From Yersinia frederiksenii ATCC 33641 (lineage in GTDB: Bacteria; Pseudomonadota; Gammaproteobacteria; Enterobacterales; Enterobacteriaceae): a stretch of DNA of 64,000 nt. Both the position numbers and the translations under genes were made by a program. Of the stretch, positions 31,023 to 41,564 are shown piece after piece (position 1 is the first letter of the stretch; each line of letters begins with the position of its first letter). The stretch spans positions 1,382,492-1,446,491 of the forward strand of contig NZ_KN150731.1 of NCBI RefSeq assembly GCF_000754805.1, written 5' to 3'. The notes under the pieces were generated by a model, which saw only the letters and a list, made by a program, of their open reading frames with translations, did not search any database and was not told where the DNA came from.

Positions 31023-33305
31023 TTATATCGACTGTGTAAAGGTACGAGTAATCACATCCTGCTGTTGTTCTTTAGTCAGTGAGTTGAAACGAACAGCGTA
31101 GCCTGATACGCGGATAGTCAACTGCGGATATTTTTCCGGGTTCTCCATCGCGTCTAACAGCATTTCACGGTTCATTACGTTCACGTTCAGGTGTTGACCA
31201 CCTTCGATGGACGACTCGTGATGGAAGTAACCATCCATCAGACCTGCCAGGTTAGCTTTACGAACTTCATCGTCTTTACCCAGCGCGTTTGGCACGATAG
31301 AGAAGGTATAAGAAATACCATCTTTCGCATAAGCAAACGGCAGTTTAGCAACGGAGGTCAGAGAGGCTACAGCACCTTTCTGGTCACGGCCATGCATTGG
31401 GTTAGCACCAGGACCGAATGGAGCACCAGCACGGCGACCATCTGGAGTGTTACCGGTTTTCTTACCATAAACCACGTTAGAGGTAATGGTCAGTACAGAC
31501 TGAGTTGCGACTGCACCACGGTAAGTACGCAGCTTCTGAATTTTCTTCATGAAGCGCTCAACCAGGTCACAAGCAATATCGTCAACGCGTGAGTCGTTGT
31601 TACCAAATTGTGGATATTCGCCTTCGATGTTGAAGTCGACAGCCAGGCCATCAGCATCACGGATGGTGCTTACTTTGGCATACTTGATAGCAGACAGTGA
31701 GTCAGCGGCAACAGACAGACCGGCGATACCACACGCCATAGTACGGTAAACATCACGGTCATGCAGTGCCATCAGTGCAGCTTCATAGCTGTACTTGTCA
31801 TGCATGTAGTGAATGATGTTCAGCGCGGTAACGTATTGTTTAGCCAGCCAATCCATAAAGTGGTCCATGCGTTCCATGACTTTGTCATAGTCCAGCACGT
31901 CATCCATCATTGGCGCTTCTTTCGGGCCAACCTGAATTTTCAGTTTTTCGTCAACGCCGCCGTTGATTGCATACAACATGGTTTTCGCCAAGTTGGCACG
32001 GGCACCGAAGAACTGCATTTGTTTACCAACAATCATCGGGCTAACGCAACAAGCAATGGCATAGTCATCGTTGTTGAAGTCAGGGCGCATCAGATCATCG
32101 TTTTCATACTGTACAGATGAAGTATCGATAGACACTTTAGCTGCATATTTTTTGAAGTTCAGTGGCAGTTTTTCTGACCACAGAATGGTCATGTTCGGCT
32201 CTGGAGAAGGTCCCATGGTGTACAGGGTGTTCAGGAAGCGGAAGCTGGTTTTAGTGACCAGAGTACGACCATCAACGCCCATACCGGCCAGAGACTCAGT
32301 AGCCCAGATTGGGTCACCAGAGAACAGCTCATCGTATTCAGGAGTACGCAGGAAACGAACCATACGCAATTTCATAACCAAATGGTCAATCAGTTCCTGA
32401 GCTTCGATTTCAGTCAGTTTACCTTCTTTCATGTCACGTTCGATATAAACGTCAAGGAAGGTAGAAACACGGCCGAAGGACATTGCAGCACCGTTCTGGG
32501 ATTTAACTGCAGCCAGGTAGCCGAAGTAAGTCCACTGTACCGCTTCACGGGCATTAGTTGCAGGACCGGAGATATCACAACCATATTTGGCTGCCATTTC
32601 TTTGATCTGACCCAGAGCACGATGCTGTTCAGCAATTTCTTCGCGCAGCTGGATAGTCATTTCCAGGTCTTTACCGTTTTCCAGATCATCCTGCAGAGAG
32701 TTGAACTGAGCCAGTTTGTCTTTCATCAGGTAGTCGATACCGTAAACGGCTACGCGACGATAGTCACCGATGATACGACCACGGCCATAAGCATCTGGCA
32801 AACCAGTCAGGACACCAGATTTACGGCAGTTCAGGATGTCTTTAGTATAAACGTCGAACACACCTTGGTTGTGTGTTTTACGGTAGTCGGTGAAGACTTT
32901 TTTCAGTTGCGGGTCAAGTTCACGACCGTAAACTTTGCAAGAGCCTTCTACCATTTTGATGCCGCCGAATGGAATCAGGGCACGTTTCAATGGTTTTTCA
33001 GTTTGCAAACCAACGATGGTTTCCAGATCTTTGTTGATATAGCCAGCATCATGGGAGGTGATGGTTGCTGCAACGTCGGTATCGAAATCAACTGGCGCAT
33101 GGGTGCGGTTTTCCAGTTTGATACCTTCCATAACTTGCGCCCACAGCTTGTCGGTCGCTTCGGTAGAGCCGGCAAGGAAGGACTCATCGCCTTCATAAGG
33201 AGTGTAGTTTTTCTGGATGAAGTCACGAACGTTTACTTCGTTCTGCCAATCACCTTTGGTAAAACCTTGCCATGCTTTGGCCAATTTTTCATTAAGTTCG
33301 GTCAT
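31023..33305 (-). CDS. pflB: PflB, formate acetyltransferase
   Basis: 760-residue glycyl-radical enzyme that cleaves pyruvate with CoA to acetyl-CoA and formate during anaerobic growth. The two active-site cysteines are in [12 protein letters not shown] (about 418-419) and the radical glycine is in RVSGYAVRF near the C-terminus (about 734). The frame is open 23 codons further (33374), but the ATG at 33305 gives the E. coli start ([20 protein letters not shown]) and exactly 760 residues. It follows focA after 52 nt. The codon-biased, highly conserved sequence suggests high expression. A long antisense frame over it is a shadow. Confidence 0.98.
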   Translation of the reverse strand: MTELNEKLAKAWQGFTKGDWQNEVNVRDFIQKNYTPYEGDESFLAGSTEATDKLWAQVMEGIKLENRTHAPVDFDTDVAATITSHDAGYINKDLETIVGLQTEKPLKRALIPFGGIKMVEGSCKVYGRELDPQLKKVFTDYRKTHNQGVFDVYTKDILNCRKSGVLTGLPDAYGRGRIIGDYRRVAVYGIDYLMKDKLAQFNSLQDDLENGKDLEMTIQLREEIAEQHRALGQIKEMAAKYGCDISGPATNAREAVQWTYFGYLAAVKSQNGAAMSFGRVSTFLDVYIERDMKEGKLTEIEAQELIDHLVMKLRMVRFLRTPEYDELFSGDPIWATESLAGMGVDGRTLVTKTSFRFLNTLYTMGPSPEPNMTILWSEKLPLNFKKYAAKVSIDTSSVQYENDDLMRPDFNNDDYAIACCVSPMIVGKQMQFFGARANLAKTMLYAINGGVDEKLKIQVGPKEAPMMDDVLDYDKVMERMDHFMDWLAKQYVTALNIIHYMHDKYSYEAALMALHDRDVYRTMACGIAGLSVAADSLSAIKYAKVSTIRDADGLAVDFNIEGEYPQFGNNDSRVDDIACDLVERFMKKIQKLRTYRGAVATQSVLTITSNVVYGKKTGNTPDGRRAGAPFGPGANPMHGRDQKGAVASLTSVAKLPFAYAKDGISYTFSIVPNALGKDDEVRKANLAGLMDGYFHHESSIEGGQHLNVNVMNREMLLDAMENPEKYPQLTIRVSGYAVRFNSLTKEQQQDVITRTFTQSI

Positions 33306-33357
33306 AATGCATCTACCTTTTAATGTGAATTTCTTCGAAAACCGTGTGCGGCCACAC

Positions 33358-34215
33358 TTAGTGTTGCTGGTCACCGCGCAGATAAATTACCCAGTAAGTC
33401 AAACCTACCAATAATCCGCCACCAATGATGTTACCGATAGTGACTGGGATCAGGTTATCAATAATAAAGTTACTTACGGTTAAGTGAGCAAATTGCTCAG
33501 GTGCTGCTCCTATGGATTGCCAAAACTCAGGCGAAGCGAAATTTTTAATCACAATACCCATAGGGATCATAAACATATTTGCGATGCTATGCTCAAAGCC
33601 GCTGGCAACAAACATTCCCACCGGTAAAATCATCGCGAACATCTTGTCCATTATGGTACGGCCGGAGTAACTCATCCAAACCGCCAGACAGACCATTAAG
33701 TTAGCCAAAATACCCAAACATACTGCTTCAATAAAAGTATGGTGCAATTTATGGTCGGCGGTTTGTAAAACATTCAGACCCCATTGACCATTTGCCACAG
33801 TATATTGGCCTGCGAACCAAATAAGGCACACAAAGAACAGTGCACCAATCAGGTTCCCAACATAGACGTTAACCCAGTTGCATCCCAGTTGGCGCCATGT
33901 AATACGGCCACTGGCTTTAGCAACAGTTGTGAGTACGGTAGATGTGAAAAGGTCACCACCACATACCACTACTAACATTAGCCCTAGGGAGAAACAAATA
34001 CCACCGACTAACTTGGCAAAGCCGAAAGGCACACCTGCAGTCCCGGTAGTCGCTGTAATATAAAAAACAAACGCAATTGAAATAAACACACCAGCAGTAA
34101 TCGCTAAATAAAAGGTTTTTAGCGGATGCTTGGTGGCTTTATAGACACCGGCATCTTCGGCTACTTTAGCCATTGCCGCAGGTAATAATGCATCGAAGGG
34201 GTTGTCAGCTTTCAC
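33358..34215 (-). CDS. focA: FocA, formate channel
   Basis: 285-residue inner-membrane protein of the formate-nitrite transporter family, the E. coli length. Six membrane helices are expected. FNT signatures are visible: the early [22 protein letters not shown] region, [18 protein letters not shown] and [16 protein letters not shown], whose His gates the pore. It moves formate made by PflB in either direction depending on pH. It is first in the focA-pflB operon. Upstream is a 9/10 FNR box placed to activate a promoter just ahead of the gene. Confidence 0.96.
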   Translation of the reverse strand: MKADNPFDALLPAAMAKVAEDAGVYKATKHPLKTFYLAITAGVFISIAFVFYITATTGTAGVPFGFAKLVGGICFSLGLMLVVVCGGDLFTSTVLTTVAKASGRITWRQLGCNWVNVYVGNLIGALFFVCLIWFAGQYTVANGQWGLNVLQTADHKLHHTFIEAVCLGILANLMVCLAVWMSYSGRTIMDKMFAMILPVGMFVASGFEHSIANMFMIPMGIVIKNFASPEFWQSIGAAPEQFAHLTVSNFIIDNLIPVTIGNIIGGGLLVGLTYWVIYLRGDQQH

Positions 34216-34697
34216 ACTAACTCTCTCTTAAGGGTTAATAAAGCACAGCGAGATACTAGCAAAGCAGTATAGCGTGAAAATTGATGTGGATCATATTGCA
34301 CGAGTTTAGTTGGCTCTAAAACACTACAAAATGTGTGCTTAATTGGGTTAATTATTTGATTTTAAAGGTGAAAAAATATTTTAAGATTTACAAAAAATTT
34401 TGAGCGGCCTGTTTTAATGCCGTTGAGAAAGTTAAATAAAAGCAGTGTTTGTAGCTATTTTTATTGTTTGCTGTCATTAAAAATTAACTATTTATTCACC
34501 TCTATGTCTATTTTATCTGATGAACAAATAAAGTTTGTTTAAAGGTGCTGTTTTTTACCAGAGGCGGTGTCAGAAAATAACGTTTTTTTATGACAAAAAC
34601 AATTATTGGTTGTCCTGATTTGTATTTATTTTCGTCAGGAATAATTGCAGTAATAAATAGAAGGGAAGAATCAAGGAGTAAAAAATAAGGATGAAAA
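34216..34697. promoter_or_regulatory. focA-pflB promoter region
   Basis: About 480 bp, A/T-rich, between focA and the ycaO terminator. E. coli has several anaerobic promoters here under FNR and ArcA. On the minus strand a TAGTAT (complement 34253-34258) lies at the right distance from the FNR box at 34281-34294 to be a -10 box, giving a start near 34246. I could not place the other promoters. A 63-codon minus-strand frame near 34603-34794 is unsupported. Confidence 0.6.
34281..34294. promoter_or_regulatory. FNR box upstream of focA
   Basis: TTGAT-GTGG-ATCAT matches the FNR consensus TTGAT-N4-ATCAA at 9 of 10 positions. Its centre (34287.5) is about 41.5 bp from the inferred start near 34246, the class II activation position known for the nearest E. 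coli pfl promoter. Confidence 0.8.
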
Positions 34698-34727
34698 CAG
34701 GTAAAGCGACATTTGCCGCTTTACCTG
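34698..34727 (-). terminator. ycaO terminator
   Basis: CAGGTAAAGCG and CGCTTTACCTG are exact 11-bp inverted repeats around an 8-nt loop. On the minus strand TTTTCATCCTTATTTTTT follows. It lies 8 bp after the ycaO stop. Confidence 0.85.
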
Positions 34728-34735
34728 AATGGTGC

Positions 34736-36502
34736 TTATTCGTCTTTAGCCCAATAACGGCGTTTGGCCGCTTGTAGCTTGGCGTAGGCACCAAGCAGTG
34801 CCTGATGTGCTGGCAGAGATTTCAAGTCGGCATCCACACTGAACAAGCCATTAAAGCGCTCTTCACCTGCTAATGCCGCAGATGCCGCCTCTACTGCTTC
34901 GTGACCATACATTTTCACAAACGCGCTGTGATATTGCATAGGTTCGCGATCTGGCTCTTGGGTCAGCAGTAACAAGGTTTGCAGGCAACGGTAATAATTT
35001 GCCTGTTTCGCAGTGAAGACTGAAGAGTTGAAATCTTGTGTCCATTCCACCCAGATTAGAGCTTGCTCCAGATCACCACCCGCTAATGCCAGCATGGATT
35101 TCAGCTCGCCAACTCGTAGGGTATACCAGCCGTTATCTTTACCGGAGGCGATACCAAGCAGCTCGCGCACACGGGCAAAATCATCCAGACCGTCGTCATC
35201 CAACTTCTGAATGAGTTCCAGATATTGCTCTGGCTGCCAATCACTGTCTGGCAGTGCCAGAATGGTGTCACGCAGATGCACACCCATGGTGTTGTTTGCC
35301 ATCAGCAGGTCTTCGGCAGGATAGATATCTGACATTCCTGGCACCAGAATGCGGCAAGCATAAACCCCTAAGTGTTCATAATCAGCGATATACACTTCGG
35401 CATCTTCTTGCTTGAAGATAGCCATTAAGGTGGCGAACTCTTCTTCTGTGGTGCCTTTAAAGCTCCAGTCGACAAACGGATAGTCGGCATCTTCTTTAAA
35501 CATATCCCAACTGATCAGGCCGCTTGAATCGATAAAGTGTGTTTCCAGATTGGTATGCTCCGCCACTTCTTCATCATCAAAGGTGGGGGCAGTAAACACA
35601 TTCAGATCTTTCAGGCTGCGGCCCTGCAATAACTCAGTCACCGTACGTTCAAGGGCGACACCAAAGTCTGGATGCGCGCCGAACGAGGCAAAACAGGTGC
35701 CATTTGCTGGGTTAAACAGCACCACACAGATAACTGGATAAGCGCCGCCTAAAGAAGCATCGTAAGAAAGGATCGGGAATCCTTCTTCTTCCAGTTTGGC
35801 AATGGCTTCCACCACCCCCGGATAGCGATTGAGCACCTCGACTGGGATTTCTGGCAGACTGATTGATTCTGCAATAATGCGATTTTTCACCGAACGTTCA
35901 AACACTTCTGACAATGCCTGCACACGGGCTTCGTTGGCGGTGTTGCCCGCAGACATTCCATTAGAAACATACAAATTACCAATAATATTCATTGGAATAT
36001 AGACAGTTTCTAAATCTGACTGACGGGTGAAAGGCAATGAGCAGATACCCCGCTTAGCATTACCTGACTGTAAATCGACCAGGTCACTGGCAAGCAACTC
36101 TTGCTCTGGATCGTAAAATGCCAGCAGACGCTTATCCAAAATCCCCTCTGGTAGCAGGTCATCTTCAGGAATTGGGAACCATTTCTCGTTCGGATAATGA
36201 ACGAAATCGCCCTCTGCAATGCCTTTGCCCAGATAGAAATCGGCAAAGAAATAGTTAGTGGATAAACGCTCGAAATATTCACCCAACGCGGAAGCCAGTG
36301 CTGCTTTCTTGCTGGCGCCTTTGCCGTTGGTAAAGCACAACGGGCAGTCACGGTCGCGGATATGTACCGACCAAACGTGAGGAACCGGATTCAGCCAGGA
36401 GGCTTCTTCAATATTAAAACCGAGGTCGCTCAGTTTCAGCTGAAAGCGGGAGATGGAGTCTTCCAGCGCGGCGTCTTTGCCGGGAATAAAGGTTTGAGTC
36501 AT
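34736..36502 (-). CDS. ycaO: YcaO, ATP-dependent accessory factor for RimO methylthiolation
   Basis: 588-residue protein (E. coli 586) with the YcaO ATP-binding domain in the first ~400 residues. Family segments include FTNGKGASKKAALASALGEYFERLS, which carries ATP-binding Glu residues, GMSAGNTANEARVQALSEVFER and FGAHPDFGVALERTVTELLQGR. The C-terminal ~190 residues are the TPR-like extension of the E. coli type. In E. coli it assists RimO in beta-methylthiolation of ribosomal protein S12 Asp89. No peptide-cyclising partner gene lies nearby, so a natural-product role is unlikely. It is divergent from ansB. Confidence 0.93.
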   Translation of the reverse strand: MTQTFIPGKDAALEDSISRFQLKLSDLGFNIEEASWLNPVPHVWSVHIRDRDCPLCFTNGKGASKKAALASALGEYFERLSTNYFFADFYLGKGIAEGDFVHYPNEKWFPIPEDDLLPEGILDKRLLAFYDPEQELLASDLVDLQSGNAKRGICSLPFTRQSDLETVYIPMNIIGNLYVSNGMSAGNTANEARVQALSEVFERSVKNRIIAESISLPEIPVEVLNRYPGVVEAIAKLEEEGFPILSYDASLGGAYPVICVVLFNPANGTCFASFGAHPDFGVALERTVTELLQGRSLKDLNVFTAPTFDDEEVAEHTNLETHFIDSSGLISWDMFKEDADYPFVDWSFKGTTEEEFATLMAIFKQEDAEVYIADYEHLGVYACRILVPGMSDIYPAEDLLMANNTMGVHLRDTILALPDSDWQPEQYLELIQKLDDDGLDDFARVRELLGIASGKDNGWYTLRVGELKSMLALAGGDLEQALIWVEWTQDFNSSVFTAKQANYYRCLQTLLLLTQEPDREPMQYHSAFVKMYGHEAVEAASAALAGEERFNGLFSVDADLKSLPAHQALLGAYAKLQAAKRRYWAKDE

Positions 36503-36651
36503 TGTTCTTCACTTTTTGGCGGTACTAAAAACGCGCAATCATACGGGGTTTTAGCTAATAGCTCCATGTATTCCTAAAGCACAGCAAATGTCACAGTTTT
36601 AGTATGGATATTCCGGATAATTCACTAGCTTATAAATAATGGAGTCATAAT

Positions 36652-37689
36652 ATGAAATCTATAAAGCTAACTGTCTTAGCCGGAATCTTAGCAGGGATCA
36701 GCGGTTCGGCCTTTGCTCTACCCAACATCACCTTGTTGGCAACCGGGGGAACTATCGCTGGTGGCGGTGATTCAGCCACCAAATCTAACTACACCGCGGG
36801 CAAAATTGGGGTCGATGCCCTGGTTAACGCGGTACCAGAAATGAAAAAACTCGCTAATATTCAAGGCGAGCAAGTAGTCAATATCGGTTCTCAAGATATG
36901 AATGACGAGGTTTGGCTAAAATTGGCGAAGAAAATTAATGCCGATTGCGCTAAAACCGACGGGTTCGTGATTACCCACGGTACCGATACCTTGGAAGAGA
37001 CGGCGTATTTCCTCGATTTAACCGTCAATTGCGATAAACCCGTGGTGATAGTTGGGGCAATGCGCCCGGCAACTGCCTTGGGGGCTGATGGCCCGTTGAA
37101 TCTCTATAATGCGGTGGTGGTGGCCAGTGATGCCAACTCAGCTAAACGTGGTGTGTTGGTTGCCATGAATGACCAGGTCATGACTGGCCGCGATGTTATG
37201 AAAACCAATACTACCTCGGTACAAACCTTCCAGTCGCCAAATACCGGTCCATTGGGCTATATCTATGACGGTAAAGTCAATTATCTGCATCAGCCAGCAC
37301 CAAGGCAGCCTGCTTTCGATATCAGCAAGCTGAGTACCTTACCGAAAGTTGGCATTATCTATAACTATGCCAATGCGTCCGATTTACCCGCCAAGGCTTT
37401 GATTAACGACGGTTATCAGGGGATTGTTAGTGCTGGTGTCGGCAATGGTAATCTTTACCATACGGTATTTGATACATTGGCAACAGCGGCACATAACGGT
37501 GTTGCCGTGGTGCGTTCATCTCGTGTGCCAACAGGCTCTACCACAGAAGATGCTGAAGTTGATGATACAAAATATGGCTTTGTTGCTTCCGGCTCACTTA
37601 ATCCGCAAAAAGCGCGGGTATTGCTGCAGTTGGCATTAACACAGACGCAAAAACCGCAAGAAATCCAAAAGCTGTTCCATACCTATTGA
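36652..37689 (+). CDS. ansB: Periplasmic L-asparaginase II
   Basis: 345-residue precursor with a signal peptide of about 22 residues, probably cut after SAFA. The mature enzyme keeps the type II catalytic threonine (TGGTIAG; mature Thr12) and the second site HGTDTLEETAYFLDL (Thr-Asp pair), with a mature pair of cysteines as in E. coli (ADCAKTDG and VNCDKPV). It hydrolyses asparagine to aspartate and ammonia in the periplasm. In E. coli ansB is at a distant locus; here it is inserted between ycaO and ycaP. It has its own terminator, and its 149-bp upstream region must hold its promoter; I saw no clear CRP or FNR box there. Confidence 0.94.
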   Translation: MKSIKLTVLAGILAGISGSAFALPNITLLATGGTIAGGGDSATKSNYTAGKIGVDALVNAVPEMKKLANIQGEQVVNIGSQDMNDEVWLKLAKKINADCAKTDGFVITHGTDTLEETAYFLDLTVNCDKPVVIVGAMRPATALGADGPLNLYNAVVVASDANSAKRGVLVAMNDQVMTGRDVMKTNTTSVQTFQSPNTGPLGYIYDGKVNYLHQPAPRQPAFDISKLSTLPKVGIIYNYANASDLPAKALINDGYQGIVSAGVGNGNLYHTVFDTLATAAHNGVAVVRSSRVPTGSTTEDAEVDDTKYGFVASGSLNPQKARVLLQLALTQTQKPQEIQKLFHTY

Positions 37690-37704
37690 TTTAGCCAATC
37701 GCTA

Positions 37705-37730
37705 ACGGAGGCTTCGGCCTCCGTCTTTTT
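37705..37730 (+). terminator. ansB terminator
   Basis: ACGGAGGC pairs with GCCTCCGT around a TTCG tetraloop, followed by CTTTTT, 15 bp after the ansB stop. Confidence 0.93.
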
Positions 37731-37835
37731 ATTACCTGTAATCTGAAATGAAAACGCTAATCCCTTCGGCCTACTACCTTTAATGAATATCAGGCGAGGA
37801 TTTGTCAGTCTTTTTAGACAGCAGGAAAACAATAA

Positions 37836-38528
37836 ATGAAAACTTTTGATTTCAACCGGATGGCTCTGGATAAGTTCCCTATTGAATTTTTAGCAGAGGT
37901 GGGTATCCGCTGCTTATTTACCTTTGTCTTAGTCTTTTTATTTCTCAAACTGAGTGGTCGTCGAGGCGTGCGACAGATGTCGCTCTTTGAAGTGGTGATC
38001 ATTCTGACACTCGGTTCCGCAGCGGGTGACGTCACCTTTTATGAAGATGTCCCTATGCTGCCCGTCGTCATGGTATTTATCAGCATTATGATTCTGTACC
38101 GCCTGTCCACTTTCTTAATGTCTCGCAGCGAAAAAATACAGCAATGGATGGAAGGTAAGCCGTTAATTATTATCAGCGACGGTGTATTTGTTTGGGAAAC
38201 CATGCAGCAGGAGAATATTACCCATGATGAGTTCTTTATGGAGTTGCGCCAGCAAGGTGTTGAACATCTTGGTCAGGTGCGGCTGGCGATTTTGGAGGTC
38301 AATGGGGCTATTAGCGTCTTTTTCTTCGCTGACGAACACGTTAAACCGGGGTTGCCTGTTCTGCCAAAATGCTGCATCAAGCCGTTGAGTACCATAGAGA
38401 AAAAAGGGGAGTATGCCTGTAGCCAATGTAGCCTCATTATTACATTATCAGCGGGTTCACAGGTCACCTGCCAACGTTGTGGTCACCACCATTGGGTTGA
38501 GGCCTTGCACCATCAACGAGCAAAATGA
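37836..38528 (+). CDS. ycaP: YcaP, DUF421 (YetF-like) membrane protein with zinc ribbon
   Basis: 230 residues, the E. coli length. Three N-terminal membrane segments (with FVLVFLFLKLSGRRGVRQMS and LFEVVIILTLGSAAGD) are followed by a cytoplasmic YetF-type domain (GKPLIIISDGV; LRQQGVEHLGQVRLAILEVNG). The last ~35 residues look like a zinc ribbon: CSQC, then CQRCGHHHW. The function of the family is unknown. It is a single gene between ansB and serC; no terminator is obvious. Confidence 0.87.
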   Translation: MKTFDFNRMALDKFPIEFLAEVGIRCLFTFVLVFLFLKLSGRRGVRQMSLFEVVIILTLGSAAGDVTFYEDVPMLPVVMVFISIMILYRLSTFLMSRSEKIQQWMEGKPLIIISDGVFVWETMQQENITHDEFFMELRQQGVEHLGQVRLAILEVNGAISVFFFADEHVKPGLPVLPKCCIKPLSTIEKKGEYACSQCSLIITLSAGSQVTCQRCGHHHWVEALHHQRAK

Positions 38529-38600
38529 GTTATCTATCGTGCCGTAGCAGTATGATGGGGCTACTTTTGGTGAATAATTTCAAATTAATGACAAGTTAGC

Positions 38601-38697
38601 GCACAGCCTGCTGTAGCGGAGGCTGAGAGTTTGCCCCTTGCCAGTGAATAACCGTTGCAGCAGGCGGACTCGGATGATAAAACCCAGTAATGGGTTA
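38601..38697 (+). promoter_or_regulatory. Structured leader upstream of serC
   Basis: GCCTGCTG (38606-38613) pairs with CAGCAGGC (38658-38665), enclosing 44 nt, and the pairing extends inward with wobble. A second hairpin follows, AACCCA-GTAA-TGGGTT (38682-38697). Both lie in the 206-bp gap upstream of serC (38735). They may form an mRNA leader structure; no known riboswitch class is recognised. Confidence 0.45.
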
Positions 38698-38734
38698 TAA
38701 CGATGGCAATCTCAGTAGAGTGTAGTGAGGGGAA

Positions 38735-39820
38735 ATGACACAGGTTTATAATTTTAGTGCAGGGCCTGCAATGCTACCGGTTGAAGTTTTACGTCGTGCG
38801 GAACAGGAATTACGTAATTGGCATGGTCTGGGTACATCGGTCATGGAAATCAGCCACCGTAGTAAAGAATTTATGCAGGTAGCTGAAGAGGCTGAAAAAG
38901 ATCTGCGCGATTTGATGCAGATCCCAGCCAATTATAAAGTGTTATTTTGTCACGGCGGCGCACGTGCACAGTTTGCTGCGGTTCCACTGAATTTGCTCGG
39001 CGACAGTAACAGCGCTGATTATATTGATGGTGGTTATTGGGCGCACAGTGCGGTTAAAGAAGCACAGAAATATTGCACCCCGAATGTTATCGATGTGACA
39101 ACGCACGAGAACGGTGTCACTGGCATTCAGCCAATGAAACAATGGAAATTGAGTGATAATGCCGCCTATGTGCATTACTGCCCAAATGAAACCATTGATG
39201 GGCTTGCTATCGATGAAGAGCCTGATTTTGGTAACAAAGTGGTGGTCGCTGACTACTCCTCATCTATTCTCTCTCGCCCGATTGATGTCAGCCGTTATGG
39301 GGTGATTTATGCCGGTGCTCAGAAGAATATTGGCCCAGCGGGTCTGACAGTGGTTATCGTGCGTGACGATTTGCTCGGCAAAGCCCGCCAAGAGCTGCCG
39401 TCAATCCTTGATTATAAGGTTCTGGCAGAGAACGATTCGATGTTCAATACACCGCCAACTTTCGCTTGGTATCTCTCTGGCCTGGTATTTAAATGGCTGA
39501 AAGAACAGGGCGGTTTGGGCGAAATGGAAAAACGTAATCAGGCCAAAGCTGAGTTACTGTATGGCGCTATTGACCGCACTGGTTTTTATCGTAATCAGAT
39601 TGCTACCGCGAATCGTTCTCGGATGAATGTGCCATTCCAAATGAAAGATCCTTCTCTGGACAAGCTGTTCTTGAGTGAAGCTGAAGCTCAAGGTCTGCAA
39701 GCTTTGAAAGGCCATCGAGTAGCTGGGGGAATGCGAGCTTCAATCTATAACGCAATGCCAATTGAAGGCGTTAAAGCATTAACCGATTTTATGGCTGACT
39801 TTGAACGCCGCCATGGTTGA
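38735..39820 (+). CDS. serC: Phosphoserine aminotransferase
   Basis: 361-residue PLP enzyme (E. coli 362) for serine biosynthesis and, through 4-phosphohydroxythreonine, pyridoxal phosphate. It starts [20 protein letters not shown]. The PLP lysine is in [17 protein letters not shown] (about residue 197), and [15 protein letters not shown] and [15 protein letters not shown] are substrate/cofactor segments. It is first in the serC-aroA operon and separated from aroA by a 145-bp spacer with a strong hairpin. Confidence 0.97.
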   Translation: MTQVYNFSAGPAMLPVEVLRRAEQELRNWHGLGTSVMEISHRSKEFMQVAEEAEKDLRDLMQIPANYKVLFCHGGARAQFAAVPLNLLGDSNSADYIDGGYWAHSAVKEAQKYCTPNVIDVTTHENGVTGIQPMKQWKLSDNAAYVHYCPNETIDGLAIDEEPDFGNKVVVADYSSSILSRPIDVSRYGVIYAGAQKNIGPAGLTVVIVRDDLLGKARQELPSILDYKVLAENDSMFNTPPTFAWYLSGLVFKWLKEQGGLGEMEKRNQAKAELLYGAIDRTGFYRNQIATANRSRMNVPFQMKDPSLDKLFLSEAEAQGLQALKGHRVAGGMRASIYNAMPIEGVKALTDFMADFERRHG

Positions 39821-39906
39821 TTGCGCTGTGCGGGGATAAACCTGCACAGATTTATTTATCACCATTATTTGCATCATAATTATTCATTAGTGATTTATTC
39901 ATTGAT

Positions 39907-39939
39907 AACAACAGCCTCGCCCGGTGCGGGGCTGTTGTT
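39907..39939 (+). terminator. Attenuator-like hairpin between serC and aroA
   Basis: AACAACAGCC (39907-39916) pairs exactly with GGCTGTTGTT (39930-39939), and TCGC/GCGG extend the stem inward to a CCGGT loop. Only TCATT follows, so it may be a partial terminator or processing site that lowers aroA relative to serC. Confidence 0.6.
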
Positions 39940-39965
39940 CATTAAGACTGGAGAGTGCTTTTCTC

Positions 39966-41246
39966 ATGCTGGAATCCCTGACTTTACAACCCATAGCCCT
40001 GATTAATGGCACCGTTAATTTACCTGGTTCTAAAAGTGTTTCTAACCGTGCACTTCTTCTGGCAGCGCTGGCTGAGGGGACGACCCAACTAAACAATTTG
40101 CTAGACAGTGATGACATCCGTCATATGCTCAATGCGCTTCAGGCATTGGGGGTAAAGTTCCGTCTTTCGGCTGATCGTACTCGCTGTGAAGTTGATGGTC
40201 TTGGCGGCAAACTGGTTGCCGAGCAGCCGTTAGAGCTGTTTTTAGGCAATGCCGGCACAGCAATGCGCCCATTGGCCGCCGCACTGTGTCTGGGGAATAG
40301 CGATATCGTACTGACCGGTGAACCGCGAATGAAAGAGCGACCAATTGGTCATTTAGTCGATGCATTACGTCAGGGCGGTGCACAGATTGATTATCTGGAG
40401 CAAGAAAACTACCCGCCATTGCGCTTACGTGGTGGTTTCCACGGCGGCAAGTTGACGGTTGATGGCAGTGTTTCTAGCCAATTTCTGACGGCATTGCTAA
40501 TGACCGCGCCTTTAGCTGAACAAGATACTGATATACAGATTCAAGGTGAGCTGGTTTCCAAACCTTATATCGATATCACCTTGCATCTGATGAAGGCTTT
40601 TGGCATTGATGTAGTGCATGAGAATTACCAAATATTCCATATCAAAGGTGGCCAGACTTATCGCACTCCGGGAACTTATCTGGTTGAAGGCGACGCGTCA
40701 TCAGCATCCTATTTCCTGGCTGCTGCGGCGATTAAAGGCGGCACCGTGCGTGTGACCGGCATCGGCAAGAAAAGCGTGCAAGGTGATACTAAGTTTGCCG
40801 ATGTACTGGAGAAAATGGGCGCGAAAGTGAGTTGGGGTGATGACTATATCGAATGCAGCCGTGGTGAATTACATGGTATCGATATGGATATGAACCATAT
40901 TCCTGATGCGGCAATGACCATTGCCACGACGGCATTATTTGCCGATGGCCCGACGGTGATTCGTAATATTTATAACTGGCGCGTTAAAGAAACTGACCGC
41001 TTATCTGCGATGGCGACGGAACTGAGAAAAGTCGGAGCCGAAGTGGAAGAGGGACAAGATTATATTCGCGTTGTGCCACCGACACAGTTAATCGCTGCAG
41101 AAATAGGGACTTACAATGACCATCGCATGGCAATGTGCTTCTCTCTGGTGGCACTGTCTGATACGCCGGTCACTATTCTGGACCCTAAATGTACCGCCAA
41201 GACTTTCCCGGATTACTTTGAACAACTGGCCCGCTTGAGCCAGTAA
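39966..41246 (+). CDS. aroA: EPSP synthase (3-phosphoshikimate 1-carboxyvinyltransferase)
   Basis: 426-residue shikimate-pathway enzyme (E. coli 427) that joins PEP and shikimate-3-phosphate. Key blocks are [18 protein letters not shown] at the N-terminus, [36 protein letters not shown] and [20 protein letters not shown]. It has the sensitive class I sequence around Gly96 (NAGTAMRP). The frame is open to 39924, but the ATG at 39966 gives the family start ([20 protein letters not shown]) and has GGAG upstream. It is the second gene of serC-aroA. Confidence 0.97.
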   Translation: MLESLTLQPIALINGTVNLPGSKSVSNRALLLAALAEGTTQLNNLLDSDDIRHMLNALQALGVKFRLSADRTRCEVDGLGGKLVAEQPLELFLGNAGTAMRPLAAALCLGNSDIVLTGEPRMKERPIGHLVDALRQGGAQIDYLEQENYPPLRLRGGFHGGKLTVDGSVSSQFLTALLMTAPLAEQDTDIQIQGELVSKPYIDITLHLMKAFGIDVVHENYQIFHIKGGQTYRTPGTYLVEGDASSASYFLAAAAIKGGTVRVTGIGKKSVQGDTKFADVLEKMGAKVSWGDDYIECSRGELHGIDMDMNHIPDAAMTIATTALFADGPTVIRNIYNWRVKETDRLSAMATELRKVGAEVEEGQDYIRVVPPTQLIAAEIGTYNDHRMAMCFSLVALSDTPVTILDPKCTAKTFPDYFEQLARLSQ

Positions 41247-41564
41247 TTTCAATTGCAGATTGACATAATTTAACTGCATAAATGGGTGCCATTGGGTACC
41301 CATTTTTTATGGCATAAAAGGTGCTTTCTGAACAAATTATGATTAGCTAACGTCGCCAGAACTTTGGCGAGAGATAACTTAAAAATAAATATTTATCTGC
41401 CTATCTTGCCCATCTCTTCTACACTTGAGCCACAGCCTATGGTTTTATTTTCAGCAACTAAACCACTGCAGGGTAACAGTTCATACCGATGCAGCGTATA
41501 ATACTGCTCCTGTGTTTGCCCTGTTGGGTAGACAAGAGGTTTTGCCTACCGAAAGGAGAGATAA
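41247..41564. other. Intergenic region between aroA and cmk
   Basis: 318 bp. It holds the aroA terminator near the start and the cmk promoter region; E. coli carries the metalloprotease gene ycaL here, and no remnant of it is visible. A GAAAGGAG ribosome site precedes cmk. No other feature is supported. Confidence 0.65.
41280..41308 (+). terminator. aroA terminator
   Basis: AAATGGGT (41280-41287) pairs with ACCCATTT (41298-41305), followed by more T residues, about 35 bp after the aroA stop. Confidence 0.8.

Noticed and set aside
32382-33323. A 313-codon frame on the plus strand
   Set aside because: It lies wholly antisense to the highly conserved pflB gene; such long antisense frames are common over codon-biased genes, and the translation has no family features.
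34736-36502. YcaO as part of a peptide natural-product cluster
   Set aside because: Length, C-terminal domain and synteny are those of the E. coli housekeeping YcaO; no precursor peptide, dehydrogenase or exporter gene lies beside it.
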